Counted from the first letter of the stretch, positions 24,485-31,089 are shown. The stretch is DNA of 52,786 nucleotides from Gammaproteobacteria bacterium (GCA_009937425.1 JAACFO010000019.1:1-52786); one strand, 5' to 3'. Program-made: numbers and translations. The notes: generated by a model from the letters alone, not told the origin.

Positions 24485-24901
24485 GTGGACCCACGCATCA
24501 GTATGGTTACTCTGGGCGTACGCGATCTCGCGGCGTCAGTGAAGTTCTATGAAGAAGGACTCGGTTTCCCTCGAATGGAGTCGCCTCCGGAGGTGGCATT
24601 CTTCACGCTCAACGGCACATGGCTAGGCCTGTACGGAAGAGATGCTTTGGCCGCAGACGCAGCAGTTCCACCGGAAGGCAGCGGCTTCGAGTCTTTTGCT
24701 CTTGCTCATAACGTCCAGACTGAGGCCGAAGTGGATGACGTCATTGACCAAGCTCTAAAAGCCGGAGCGACGCTGGTTAAACACCCTGAGAAGGTTCATT
24801 GGGGTGGATACAGCGGCTATTTCAAGGACTTGGATGGTCATCTGTGGGAGGTCGCGCATAACCCGCATTTTTGGGTGGGTCCAAGTGGCAACGCCGCCTG
24901 A
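24485..24901 (+). CDS. VOC (glyoxalase/bleomycin-resistance fold) family protein
   Basis: A metal-dependent vicinal-oxygen-chelate fold protein of about 138 residues. The N-terminal SMVTLGVRDLAASVKFYEEG and C-terminal YFKDLDGHLWEVAHNP motifs are characteristic, including the usual glutamate near the end (WEVA). The substrate is unknown; relatives include lactoylglutathione lyase-like and resistance proteins. I chose GTG 24485, nine bases after GGGGAG; ATG 24503 is another possibility. It is the first gene of the cassette array, and its TGA stop lies in the attC left core. Confidence 0.85.
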   Translation: MDPRISMVTLGVRDLAASVKFYEEGLGFPRMESPPEVAFFTLNGTWLGLYGRDALAADAAVPPEGSGFESFALAHNVQTEAEVDDVIDQALKAGATLVKHPEKVHWGGYSGYFKDLDGHLWEVAHNPHFWVGPSGNAA

Positions 24902-24967
24902 CAAGGCGCTCCAGCCAACGGTCAACCCGCTCCGCGGTTTGTCCGCGGCTGAGCTTGGTCGTTATGT
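24896..24967 (+). repeat. attC site 1
   Basis: A 72-bp imperfect inverted repeat from GCCTGAC (24896, close to RYYYAAC) to GTTATGT (24961, close to GTTRRRY). CAAGGCGCT...CAGCC on the left pairs with GGCTGAGCTTGG on the right with extra unpaired bases, as in attC. The stop codon of the VOC gene is inside its left core. Confidence 0.85.
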
Positions 24968-24992
24968 TTCAAAATGACTAGCGGCGCATGGA

Positions 24993-25664
24993 ATGACGGA
25001 AGCTATGAAAACACTTATCGATCTTAGTCACACGGTAGAGCACGGGATGACTACTTACAAAGGGCTACCTGCACCTATCATTTGTGATTTTCTCAGCAGA
25101 GAAGCGTCCGAGAAACATTATGCGCACGGGACCACCTTTCACATTGGAAAGATCGAAATGGTGGCCAACACAGGGACGTATATAGATTCGCCATTCCATC
25201 GTTATGCTGATGGCAAAGATTTATCGGAATTGACGTTAGAATCAACTGCGGATTTAGAAGGTTTAGTTTTCCGAGTTCCTCCAGGGGAACGAGCTATCGG
25301 CCCGGGGCTGTTCTCCAAAGCTGATGTTGGCGGAAAAGCAGTGCTGGTTCATACTGGCTGGGCCAGTCACTGGGGTTCCGAACAATATTTTGAAGGCCAC
25401 CCTTTCTTGACAGCGGAAGCTGCAGAATGGCTGAAAGCCTCGGGAACCGCTCTCGTGGGAATAGACTCACTGAATATCGATGACACGTCAGGTGGACACC
25501 GCCCTGTTCACTCAATTCTGTTGGGGGCGGATATACCCATCGTTGAGCACATGTGCCATTTGGAAGACCTGCCTGACTCGGCGTTTAAGTTTCATGCTGT
25601 CCCGGTGAAGGTGCGGCATTTCGGCACATTTCCGGTGCGTGCATATGCAGTCGTCGATATATAA
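24993..25664 (+). CDS. Cyclase / arylformamidase-like metal-dependent hydrolase
   Basis: A 223-residue member of the cyclase family that includes kynurenine formamidase (KynB) and polyketide cyclases. Family features are LSHTVEHGM near the N-terminus, the metal-site region NTGTYIDSPFHRYADG (residues 59-74), VLVHTGW and VGIDSLNIDD. Where the family's usual motif is HxGTHxDxPxH, this protein has Asn59 and Tyr63, leaving Asp65 and His69. The variant NTGTYxDxPFH is shared with a subgroup as I recall it, so activity is uncertain but not excluded. Second cassette gene. The ATG at 25005 is an alternative start. Confidence 0.85.
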   Translation: MTEAMKTLIDLSHTVEHGMTTYKGLPAPIICDFLSREASEKHYAHGTTFHIGKIEMVANTGTYIDSPFHRYADGKDLSELTLESTADLEGLVFRVPPGERAIGPGLFSKADVGGKAVLVHTGWASHWGSEQYFEGHPFLTAEAAEWLKASGTALVGIDSLNIDDTSGGHRPVHSILLGADIPIVEHMCHLEDLPDSAFKFHAVPVKVRHFGTFPVRAYAVVDI

Positions 25665-25745
25665 CAAGCCGTTCGAGCGTATGCGGTTAATCGTTGGCTG
25701 CACTCCCTGGCCTCTCGTCCGCGCCGCTCAACGAAATCGTTTGGT
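25659..25745 (+). repeat. attC site 2 (divergent, longer)
   Basis: An 87-bp imperfect inverted repeat from ATATAAC to GTTTGGT. AACAAGCCGTTCGAGCG on the left pairs in blocks with CGCTCAACGAAATCGTT on the right, and AGCG/GCGG with CCGC/CGCT further in. It does not share the central sequence of the main attC family. The TAA stop of the cyclase gene lies in the left core. Confidence 0.6.
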
Positions 25746-25766
25746 GCCGCTAATGCTGAAAGTGCT

Positions 25767-26162
25767 GTGACGTGGAAATTAGTCATGCCCCTGGTACTGG
25801 CGCTGCTGCTCTGGCCCACAGGTCCCAGCGTCGCGAGCGGGACTGACTCTCGTATTGTTCACGTCGTTTTGGTATGGCTGAAGGAGCCTGGAAACGCAGC
25901 TCACAGAGCTAAAGTCATTGAAACGACGCGAGGATTTTCGACCATTCCGGGAGTTGATGAAATTAGAGTGGGGGAGTCGGCACCGAGTCACCGACCGTCT
26001 GTAGATGATAGCTTCGACATCGGGCTCTATATCATCTTCTCCTCGACAGAAGCTCTTCAAACCTATTTGTCCCATCCAGAACATAAAGCGGCTCAGAGGA
26101 CAATTCTTCGTCCACTTGTCAAAAAGGTGGTTATCTATGATTTTCGCGACGACGGCACCTGA
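25767..26162 (+). CDS. Dabb (stress-responsive alpha/beta barrel) domain protein with signal peptide
   Basis: A protein of 131 residues. It begins with a hydrophobic leader (LVMPLVLALLLWPTGPSVAS), so the protein is probably exported. The rest is a ferredoxin-like Dabb fold with IVHVVLVWLKEPGNAAHRAKV, a central IPGVDEIRVGE and the closing YLSHPEHKAAQ...LVKKVVIYDF. Exact function is unknown in the family. The start is GTG 25767, with no strong ribosome-binding site. Third cassette; the TGA stop is in the attC left core. Confidence 0.8.
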   Translation: MTWKLVMPLVLALLLWPTGPSVASGTDSRIVHVVLVWLKEPGNAAHRAKVIETTRGFSTIPGVDEIRVGESAPSHRPSVDDSFDIGLYIIFSSTEALQTYLSHPEHKAAQRTILRPLVKKVVIYDFRDDGT

Positions 26163-26228
26163 CAAGGCGCTGCAGCTGACGGTCAACCCGCTGCGCGGCT
26201 TGTCCGCAGCTGCGCTTGGTCGTTCGTC
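26157..26228 (+). repeat. attC site 3
   Basis: A 72-bp member of the main attC family, from ACCTGAC to GTTCGTC. GCTGCAGCTGACGG on the left pairs with CCGCAGCTGCGC on the right. It differs from site 1 at a handful of positions and is among the best-preserved copies apart from its right core (GTTCGTC). Confidence 0.85.
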
Positions 26229-26245
26229 GTCAATTTAACATCTTC

Positions 26246-26599
26246 ATGGCCCAGCGATATCTTAATCAGCTACAAGAACTGATTTCCACAATCGGCGGGG
26301 GCCACAATGTGGTTTGCAAGCACTTCTTCAGCGGCGCTGCTCTTTACGTTGAACGGAGGATATGCGCATCACTTACCTCGAAAGGGCTTGCCTTCAAGCT
26401 GTCAAAATCACGATGTGACGATCTATTTACGCTGGGTAAGGCGATACCTTTGAGGTATTTCGACCGATCTCCCGTAAAGCAAGGCTATATCTTGCTTCCA
26501 GATTTCCAAGATCTCAGTGATGCTGACATTTCCTCCTTTCTTGAGGAGTGCATTTCCTATGCGACTTCAGCCGACGCCGGAAAGCGCCGGGGCGGTTGA
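26246..26599 (+). CDS. TfoX N-terminal domain-like protein
   Basis: A 117-residue protein starting at ATG 26246. Residues 21-90 resemble the TfoX/Sxy N-terminal fold, with KHFFSGAALYVERRICASL followed by KGLAFKLSKSRCDDLFTLG and GYILLPD. In this fold the usual pattern is a glycine-rich FGGxxxYxxGxxFA stretch, here altered. TfoX family proteins are linked to competence regulation, but stand-alone N-domains are of unknown function. The C-terminal residues (TSADAGKRRGG) are encoded by attC site 4 itself, so the stop codon lies within the site. Confidence 0.65.
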   Translation: MAQRYLNQLQELISTIGGGHNVVCKHFFSGAALYVERRICASLTSKGLAFKLSKSRCDDLFTLGKAIPLRYFDRSPVKQGYILLPDFQDLSDADISSFLEECISYATSADAGKRRGG

Positions 26600-26614
26600 G
26601 CTTGGTCGTTAGAG
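26556..26614 (+). repeat. attC site 4 (short, divergent left half)
   Basis: A 59-bp imperfect inverted repeat ending GTTAGAG. The right half GGTTGAGCTTGGTCGTTAG is that of the main family. The left half CTTCAGCCGACGCC is a different sequence that still pairs with it. The left core is degenerate. It encodes the end of the TfoX-like protein. Confidence 0.6.
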
Positions 26615-26682
26615 CGAGACGGTGGAGGTGCTAGACTGACAGGAGTAGACTCACAGTCAGTGGCAAGAGATACCGACAAGTC

Positions 26683-26919
26683 ATGCCAGAAATGATCGAT
26701 AAGTCAGTGATTTACCGTTCTCCCGAGGTGCAAGGGGGAACGCCTGTTTTTAAAGGTACGCGAGTGCCTGTAAAGACCTTGCTCGACTATCTCGAGGCAG
26801 GAGACTGTCTGGATGACTTTCTCCGAGAGTATCCTAGCGTCACTCGCGAGCAGGCGCTTGCGGTACTCGAAATTGCCAAGGAGGCACTATTAGTGGATTC
26901 GAATGAGGCTGCTGCTTGA
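26683..26919 (+). CDS. DUF433 family antitoxin-like protein
   Basis: A 78-residue DUF433 protein with a helix-turn-helix fold. Family motifs visible are SPEVQGGTPVFKGTRVPVKT (residues 13-32), then LLDYLEAGDCLDDFL and the PSVTREQALAVLEIAKE helix. It is encoded directly before, and overlaps by 17 bases, a DUF5615 PIN-like gene, the standard antitoxin-toxin layout of this pair. I infer an autoregulated type II module carried as part of one cassette. Confidence 0.85.
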   Translation: MPEMIDKSVIYRSPEVQGGTPVFKGTRVPVKTLLDYLEAGDCLDDFLREYPSVTREQALAVLEIAKEALLVDSNEAAA

Positions 26920-27223
26920 TGAATCCCTCGCACGAGGGCTGAAACGGCTTCTTTCCGCCCACGAGGTAGCGACAGTACCCGAACAAGCGTGGGCTGGTAA
27001 GTCCAACGGTGAACTTCTCCGACTGGCTGAAGAGGAGTTTGACGCCTTTCTTACTGCCGACCAGAACGTCGAATATCAACAGAATCTCGGTGCATACAGG
27101 CTGGCGGTCATCGTGCTGGCGGCACATTCGACACGCCTTGAAGACCTTACGCCCCTGGTTCCAGAAGTGTTAAGAGCCTTAGACATGACTCCGCCTGGGG
27201 AGGTGGTGCGTGTTTCGCTCTAA
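26903..27223 (+). CDS. DUF5615 PIN-like toxin
   Basis: A 106-residue DUF5615 (PIN-like nuclease) protein, the probable toxin partner of the DUF433 gene it overlaps. The N-terminal LLLDESLARGLKRLL has the first acidic residue (Asp6). The second acidic segment is EFDAFLTADQNVEYQQNL. The pattern of a helical region with HEVATVPEQAWAGKSNGELL matches the family. Function as an RNase is inferred from the fold and not shown by the sequence. It has the same orientation as the other cassettes. Confidence 0.85.
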   Translation: MRLLLDESLARGLKRLLSAHEVATVPEQAWAGKSNGELLRLAEEEFDAFLTADQNVEYQQNLGAYRLAVIVLAAHSTRLEDLTPLVPEVLRALDMTPPGEVVRVSL

Positions 27224-27256
27224 TTGTCTATTGAAGCGCAGAAGGAGAATGCAGTC

Positions 27257-27622
27257 ATGGATGACATTGATCAGTTCTTGCAGTTGCACCGAGCAAAATT
27301 GTTGACCTACTTGGACGGTATTGCACCTAAGTCACCGACAGACCAGGGACCCTTGGAGTATGTGGAGCAGGTACTTGACGAGTGGTCACGGTTTTCTGTA
27401 GGCCGCGAACTGAGGGCGCCGCGGCGGGGGGAGCGAACGTTTTGGTTTGCCCTTTACCAACTTGAAGAATTAGTAGAATACCCGGTGCGAGGTGAGCTGG
27501 ATCCATACGAAGGCTTGCTCTTGAAGAATCTCGCGCATGTAACTGAGTTACTGAAAGGTTGGAGGGAGTTGCCAGGTGGGTTCTATGCAACTCGTCCCGG
27601 GGAGGATTCCGACGAACTCTAA
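27257..27622 (+). CDS. Hypothetical protein, third gene of the toxin-antitoxin cassette
   Basis: A 121-residue protein that I do not recognise. The ATG at 27257 follows AAGGAG (27242-27247), which decides the start over the longer frame. It is mostly helical and acidic, with a W/F-rich middle (RTFWFALYQLEELVEYP), no signal peptide and no membrane helix. No attC separates it from the DUF5615 gene 33 bases upstream, so the three genes move as one unit. Its TAA stop lies in the attC 5 left core. Confidence 0.7.
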   Translation: MDDIDQFLQLHRAKLLTYLDGIAPKSPTDQGPLEYVEQVLDEWSRFSVGRELRAPRRGERTFWFALYQLEELVEYPVRGELDPYEGLLLKNLAHVTELLKGWRELPGGFYATRPGEDSDEL

Positions 27623-27689
27623 CAACGCGCTGACGCTGACGGCCAACCCGCGCAGCAGGTTGGCCGTCAGCTGAGCTTGGTTGTTAGTC
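27617..27689 (+). repeat. attC site 5
   Basis: A 73-bp inverted repeat from CTCTAAC to GTTAGTC. It contains a perfect 13-bp stem, CTGACGGCCAACC with GGTTGGCCGTCAG, around a nine-base loop. It has the strongest hairpin of the set, and its left core TCTAAC is intact. Confidence 0.88.
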
Positions 27690-27709
27690 GGCAATCAAGG
27701 ATTTTCTAG

Positions 27710-28066
27710 ATGCAATTCGGACAAAATGAGACTCCACCCGAAGCGCTCGCGCTGGACTTTGCTCGCGTACTTGCGCGCCGCGACTATCGAGCGGCATATA
27801 ATATGACTTCTGCCGAGTTCAAATCCAAGTTCTCCTGTGAAGAAATGCAAAATGATTTTGAATCGATTATCCCAACGGATTGGGGAGCGGTAGACCCAAT
27901 TGAGATCGGAACGACAATGGACGATTGGCCTGGGAAACGTGTAAATGATATAGAGTGGATATATGTCGGGATCGGCGGAGACATGTACTCCGAGGCTATT
28001 GTTGTCGTTATAACAGAAGAAGATGGTGTTCTAAGCGTTCGTGATGTGGAATGGGGGCGCCCATAG
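27710..28066 (+). CDS. Hypothetical protein in cassette
   Basis: A 118-residue soluble acidic protein that I do not recognise. AAGGA about 9 bases before the ATG supports the start. Residues 10-60 (PEALALDFARVLARRDYRAAYNMTSAEFKSKFSCEEM) resemble the start of NTF2-like or DUF4878-like folds, where a helical pair is followed by a curved sheet. This is a weak similarity, so I make no function call. Its stop is 52 bases before the attC left core, unlike most cassettes here. Confidence 0.7.
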   Translation: MQFGQNETPPEALALDFARVLARRDYRAAYNMTSAEFKSKFSCEEMQNDFESIIPTDWGAVDPIEIGTTMDDWPGKRVNDIEWIYVGIGGDMYSEAIVVVITEEDGVLSVRDVEWGRP

Positions 28067-28118
28067 TCATGAGCTCAAGGTGTCGATTCCGTTGTATTGG
28101 CTGTGATGAGCCGCGCAC

Positions 28119-28190
28119 GCATGGCAAGGTGCTGCGGCTGACGGTCAACCCGCTACGCGGTTTGCCCGCAGCGGATCCTGGTCATTAGAC
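28119..28190 (+). repeat. attC site 6 (degenerate cores)
   Basis: A 72-bp copy of the main family with both cores changed: left GCATGGC and right ATTAGAC in place of GTTRRRY. CAAGGTGCTGCGGCTGACGG and the right arm still pair. Recombination at this site may be impaired because the conserved GTT is ATT. Confidence 0.75.
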
Positions 28191-28209
28191 GGATCGAGGA
28201 GTATTCGCA

Positions 28210-28839
28210 TTGCCCCACGCAGTTCTACTAGGCGACTCCATCTTCGACAATGGCGTTTATGTGCCAGATGGACCAGCATTCGCGGATCAGCTTCGTGCCG
28301 CGCTCCCTGAGGAGTGGGAAGTCTCCCTGCTCGCTGTAGACGGTCACGTTACTGTCGACGTTGAGGCGCAGCTAACCAGGCTTCCTCACGATGCGACACA
28401 CTTGGTCGTTAGTTGCGGTGGGAACGACGCGTTGAATTACTTGCCTATCCTCGCGCAGCGAGCACAGTCTGTAGGGGAAGTTCTTTCTCACTTTGCGCAA
28501 ATTCGTTCAGACTTCGGTCAAACATATCGACGGATGCTCGAGATGGTGATTGCGAAGCAGCGGGATGTGGCTATCTGCACCGTCTATGACTGCATTCCCG
28601 ACCTTGAACCGATGGCGCACGCGGCCCTGTCCATGTTCAACGAAGTGATCCTCCGAGAAGCAATCTCGGCGAGAGTGACTATCATCGACCTCCGGCTGGT
28701 GTGTACGGAGAGATCAGACTACTCCGAGCTCTCTCCGATCGAGCCTTCCGAGATGGGTGGGGCGAAGATCGCGGTAGTGGTTCGGAACATGCTGACAGGC
28801 AGCAATTTTCCCGGCAATGTCGTCCAAGTCCATGTGTAG
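28210..28839 (+). CDS. SGNH/GDSL-type hydrolase
   Basis: A 209-residue SGNH-fold esterase or lipase-like protein. The nucleophile motif is LLGDSIFDNG with Ser10, block II glycine is Gly45 (VDGHV), and block III is CGGNDAL with Asn72. The C-terminal region has SPIEPSEMGGAKIA in place of the canonical DxxH, as in some members of this hydrolase subgroup. The start is TTG 28210, ten bases after GAGGAG. Substrate unknown. It is followed, about 50 bases on, by attC 7. Confidence 0.85.
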   Translation: MPHAVLLGDSIFDNGVYVPDGPAFADQLRAALPEEWEVSLLAVDGHVTVDVEAQLTRLPHDATHLVVSCGGNDALNYLPILAQRAQSVGEVLSHFAQIRSDFGQTYRRMLEMVIAKQRDVAICTVYDCIPDLEPMAHAALSMFNEVILREAISARVTIIDLRLVCTERSDYSELSPIEPSEMGGAKIAVVVRNMLTGSNFPGNVVQVHV

Positions 28840-28887
28840 TCACTCTTCCCGTGCCGGAGAACAAAAGGTCCGGAGAATTGACCTGCC

Positions 28888-28959
28888 ACCCGACAAGGCG
28901 CTTCAGCTGACCGCCAACTCGCTGCGTGGTTCGTCCGCGGCTGACCTTGGTCGTTTGAC
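28888..28959 (+). repeat. attC site 7
   Basis: A 72-bp copy from ACCCGAC to GTTTGAC. The left arm CAAGGCGCTTCAGCTGACC pairs with the right arm GTCCGCGGCTGACCTTGG. The loop differs slightly (ACTCGCTGCGTGG) from the other family members. Confidence 0.85.
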
Positions 28960-28987
28960 GTCAATTGAATTCAAGTACAGTTAGTCC

Positions 28988-29296
28988 GTGAACGATAAGA
29001 AGGAAGCCATTTGGTTCGGGGTGGTTGCGGTGATTGCCTTGCTCGTTTTGGTCATCCTTCACCAATCAAGCGGGGTGATTGGGGCGCACACAGGGACGGA
29101 AGAGGCGAGCACTCCAGGAGTATTTTGGGTTCTTGTTGTGACCTGTTTGAGCCTTTGTGCGCTCGTTCCATACTTGCTCAAGAACTCGAGTCCGCTGGAC
29201 TTCAAGATTATCGCGATCTTGCTGACGGGCGTGGTGCCGGCGATCCTCATTGGCTTTGTTTTGTTCTCTGTTTGGCGATCTACCGGTCCGGGGTAA
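28988..29296 (+). CDS. Small membrane protein, three predicted helices
   Basis: A 102-residue protein starting at GTG 28988. Three hydrophobic stretches: about 8-27 (IWFGVVAVIALLVLVILHQS), 45-65 (VFWVLVVTCLSLCALVPYLL) and 75-97 (IAILLTGVVPAILIGFVLFS). There are no charged motifs between them beyond a short HTGTEE loop. I do not recognise the family. It is a typical cassette-borne orphan membrane protein. Confidence 0.7.
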   Translation: MNDKKEAIWFGVVAVIALLVLVILHQSSGVIGAHTGTEEASTPGVFWVLVVTCLSLCALVPYLLKNSSPLDFKIIAILLTGVVPAILIGFVLFSVWRSTGPG

Positions 29297-29307
29297 CGCA
29301 CAGTCAC

Positions 29308-29355
29308 GTCTAACCATGGATTCGAGCAGACGGTAGCTGAGCTTGGTCAGTGGGT
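29308..29355 (+). repeat. attC site 8, collapsed remnant
   Basis: Only the two ends remain. The left core GTCTAAC (29308-29314) matches RYYYAAC fully. The right arm GCTGAGCTTGGTC is followed by AGTGGG where GTTAG would be expected. The central arm and loop are missing, leaving about 48 bp. Probably inactive. Confidence 0.55.
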
Positions 29356-29378
29356 TTTATCGATCGGGTGGAGGAGCG

Positions 29379-29996
29379 ATGCTGAAGCTTTATGATTTAC
29401 ACCGATCGGGAAACTGCTACAAGATCCGGCTACTCCTATCGCTCATTGATCTCGAATACGATAAGGTTTCTGTCAATGCAAACGCAGGGGAGAACAAGGC
29501 TCCGGAGTTTCTGAAGCTCAATCCACGGGGTCAGTTACCGGTCCTCGTGGACGACGGCCGCGTCCTATGGGATTCGACGGCGATACTGGTTTACCTCGCC
29601 GGAACCTATGGAAAGGGATCATGGTTACCCGAGGACAATTATGAACTTGCGCAGGTGATGCAGTGGTTGGCGCTGGAGCAAAATGAAGGTCGCTACGGAC
29701 TGGCCCGGGCAAGGGCGATTGTCTTGGGAAACCCAACACCATTCGCACGCTTGGGAAATTTGGAAGAATGTAAGACTCTTGCCTATGTAGCGTTGGAAGT
29801 GTTGGAATCACGCCTCGAGACACAGCCCTGGCTGGTTGGTGCACAAATGACCATCGCTGACGTGGCTTGCTACCCCTATGTCGCTCTCGCTCGGGAAGGC
29901 GATATAGACGCCTCGCAATTCCACAGTGTAGGGGAGTGGTTGGGCCGAATTGAGGCACTATCGAACTACATTCCCCTGCCGAAAGCCGGTGATTAG
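29379..29996 (+). CDS. Glutathione S-transferase family protein
   Basis: A 205-residue GST. The N-terminal thioredoxin-fold domain starts MLKLYDLHRSGNCYKIRLLL and carries the conserved cis-proline region GQLPVLVDDGRVLWDSTAIL. The C-terminal helical domain includes MTIADVACYPYVALA (the usual N-capping/hydrophobic-staple aspartate). A Shine-Dalgarno sequence GGAGGAG precedes the ATG 29379, which decides against the 12-codon extension. Role (detoxification or stress) is inferred from the family. Cassette-borne. Confidence 0.9.
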   Translation: MLKLYDLHRSGNCYKIRLLLSLIDLEYDKVSVNANAGENKAPEFLKLNPRGQLPVLVDDGRVLWDSTAILVYLAGTYGKGSWLPEDNYELAQVMQWLALEQNEGRYGLARARAIVLGNPTPFARLGNLEECKTLAYVALEVLESRLETQPWLVGAQMTIADVACYPYVALAREGDIDASQFHSVGEWLGRIEALSNYIPLPKAGD

Positions 29997-30023
29997 GTGC
30001 AAGTCACAGGTCATCCATCTGAA

Positions 30024-30050
30024 TACCAACAAGGCGCTGCAGCTGACGGA
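30024..30050 (+). repeat. attC site 9, left half only
   Basis: ACCAAC followed by AAGGCGCTGCAGCTGACGG matches the left arm of the main attC family exactly, then breaks after GACGG. The right arm and right core are absent. It lies just before the DUF1971 gene. Confidence 0.7.
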
Positions 30051-30076
30051 AACTCGATGAGGCGGATTTTTCTCAG

Positions 30077-30364
30077 GTGAAAGACCTGCCTCCCAACGTA
30101 AGACCATACAAGAGAACGCCGGAGTTCACCGAGCTATCGGTCCCACGAGCCTTGCTTAGAAGCCATAGTACGAAGTCAGGTACCTGGGGCAAGATCGTTG
30201 TACTTAAAGGACGTCTAACCTACAGAATACTCGAGCCAGATATTGAAGAAATGCAAATCGACTCTACTCATCCGGGGGTAATAGAGCCTGCTGTCAGGCA
30301 TGAGATTGAACCCCGCGGCGAGGTGAGATTCTATGTTCAGTTTTACAGCCAACCCATCGCCTGA
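30077..30364 (+). CDS. DUF1971 (TehB N-terminal-like cupin) protein
   Basis: A 95-residue cupin-fold protein. The family pattern is clear: LPPNVRPYKRTPEFTELSVP, HSTKSGTWGKIVVLKGRLTY, PGVIEPAVRHEIEP and VRFYVQFYS. DUF1971 occurs free-standing and fused to the TehB methyltransferase, which is linked to tellurite resistance, but a stand-alone role is not known. The start is GTG 30077. Its TGA stop is inside the left core of attC site 10. Confidence 0.85.
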   Translation: MKDLPPNVRPYKRTPEFTELSVPRALLRSHSTKSGTWGKIVVLKGRLTYRILEPDIEEMQIDSTHPGVIEPAVRHEIEPRGEVRFYVQFYSQPIA

Positions 30365-30398
30365 CAAGGTGCTGCAGCCGACGGTGGGCCGCTACACA
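30359..30398 (+). repeat. attC site 10, left half with degenerate right side
   Basis: GCCTGACAAGGTGCTGCAGC followed by CGACGG is the left arm of the main family. The sequence then departs (TGGGCCGCTACACAGC is partly related to the loop), and no right core is found. It marks the practical end of the recognisable array. Confidence 0.65.
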
Positions 30399-30445
30399 GC
30401 TCATCACATCCAGTGAGCATTGCTCGCGAAGCGGAGATCTAGAGA

Positions 30446-31072
30446 ATGACGCCGGAAGTCCAGGGGCAAGTGAAGGTATGGGATATTGTTGTTCGTACCT
30501 TTCACTGGCTGTTAGTCGCACTATTTGTCCTTTGTTACATCTCCGGGGACTTTGTCGATCTTCTCCATGCTTATCTGGGTTATGGAATTCTGCTCTTGCT
30601 CGGAGTTCGCGTCGTCTGGGGCCTGATGGGCACGAAATACGCCAGATTTGCTGGCTTCATATATGGGTGGAAAAGGGTCAAAGAGTATTCCGCAGGACTG
30701 ATGGCCGGGCGTCCACCTTACTATCTGGGGCACAATCCGCTGGGTGGGTGGATGATAATCCTGCTTCTCGTCGGCCTGTTCCTCGCGTGTTGGAGCGGAC
30801 TCGAAGCATATGCCGACCAAGGTCATGGTCCATTAGCTTATGAAGATGCGCGGTTGCTCAATGTCGCCTATGCCGATGACGAGAAACAGGAGGACAATGA
30901 AGGTGAGTTGTGGGAGGAGGTGCATGAAGTATTGGCCAACTTCGTATTACTTCTCGTTATTGTTCATATTGCCGGTGTCTTGATAGCAAGTCTGTTGCAC
31001 AAGGAGAATCTGGTGCGCTCAATGTGGACTGGCTACAAGGTCGATAAGCGAGACGGTAGCGGGCCGGCTTAG
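30446..31072 (+). CDS. Cytochrome b561-like membrane protein
   Basis: A 208-residue di-heme cytochrome b of the Ni/Fe-hydrogenase-b / b561 group. Helix 1 starts with VRTFHWLLVALFVLCYISGD (His20 ligand), and His41 follows. A third helix pair includes GWMIILLLVGLFLACWSGL. The final helix has LLLVIVHIAGVLIASLLHKE with further histidines. An acidic insertion (DDEKQEDNEGELWEE) lies before the last helix. It is a probable electron carrier to a periplasmic or unknown partner. It lacks a downstream attC. Confidence 0.85.
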   Translation: MTPEVQGQVKVWDIVVRTFHWLLVALFVLCYISGDFVDLLHAYLGYGILLLLGVRVVWGLMGTKYARFAGFIYGWKRVKEYSAGLMAGRPPYYLGHNPLGGWMIILLLVGLFLACWSGLEAYADQGHGPLAYEDARLLNVAYADDEKQEDNEGELWEEVHEVLANFVLLLVIVHIAGVLIASLLHKENLVRSMWTGYKVDKRDGSGPA

Positions 31073-31089
31073 TAGAGTGTGAAACTCTG

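Larger units (their letters stand above)
24476..30398 (+). mobile_element. Integron-type gene-cassette array (attC cluster, no integrase seen)
   Basis: Nine or more small plus-strand gene units lie head to tail, most followed by an imperfect inverted repeat. Five of these (24896, 26157, 27617, 28119 and 28888) share a common 72-73 bp sequence containing CAAGGCGCT near the left, CAACCCGC near the middle and CTTGGTCGTT near the right. Several gene stop codons sit inside the left core (CCTGAC), which is typical of cassette genes. Right ends resemble GTTRRRY core sites. No tyrosine recombinase occurs in the window, so this is either a CALIN-like cluster or a distal piece of a chromosomal integron. 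Boundaries are approximate: the left edge lies between tamB and the first gene, the right edge at the last half site. Confidence 0.85.
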
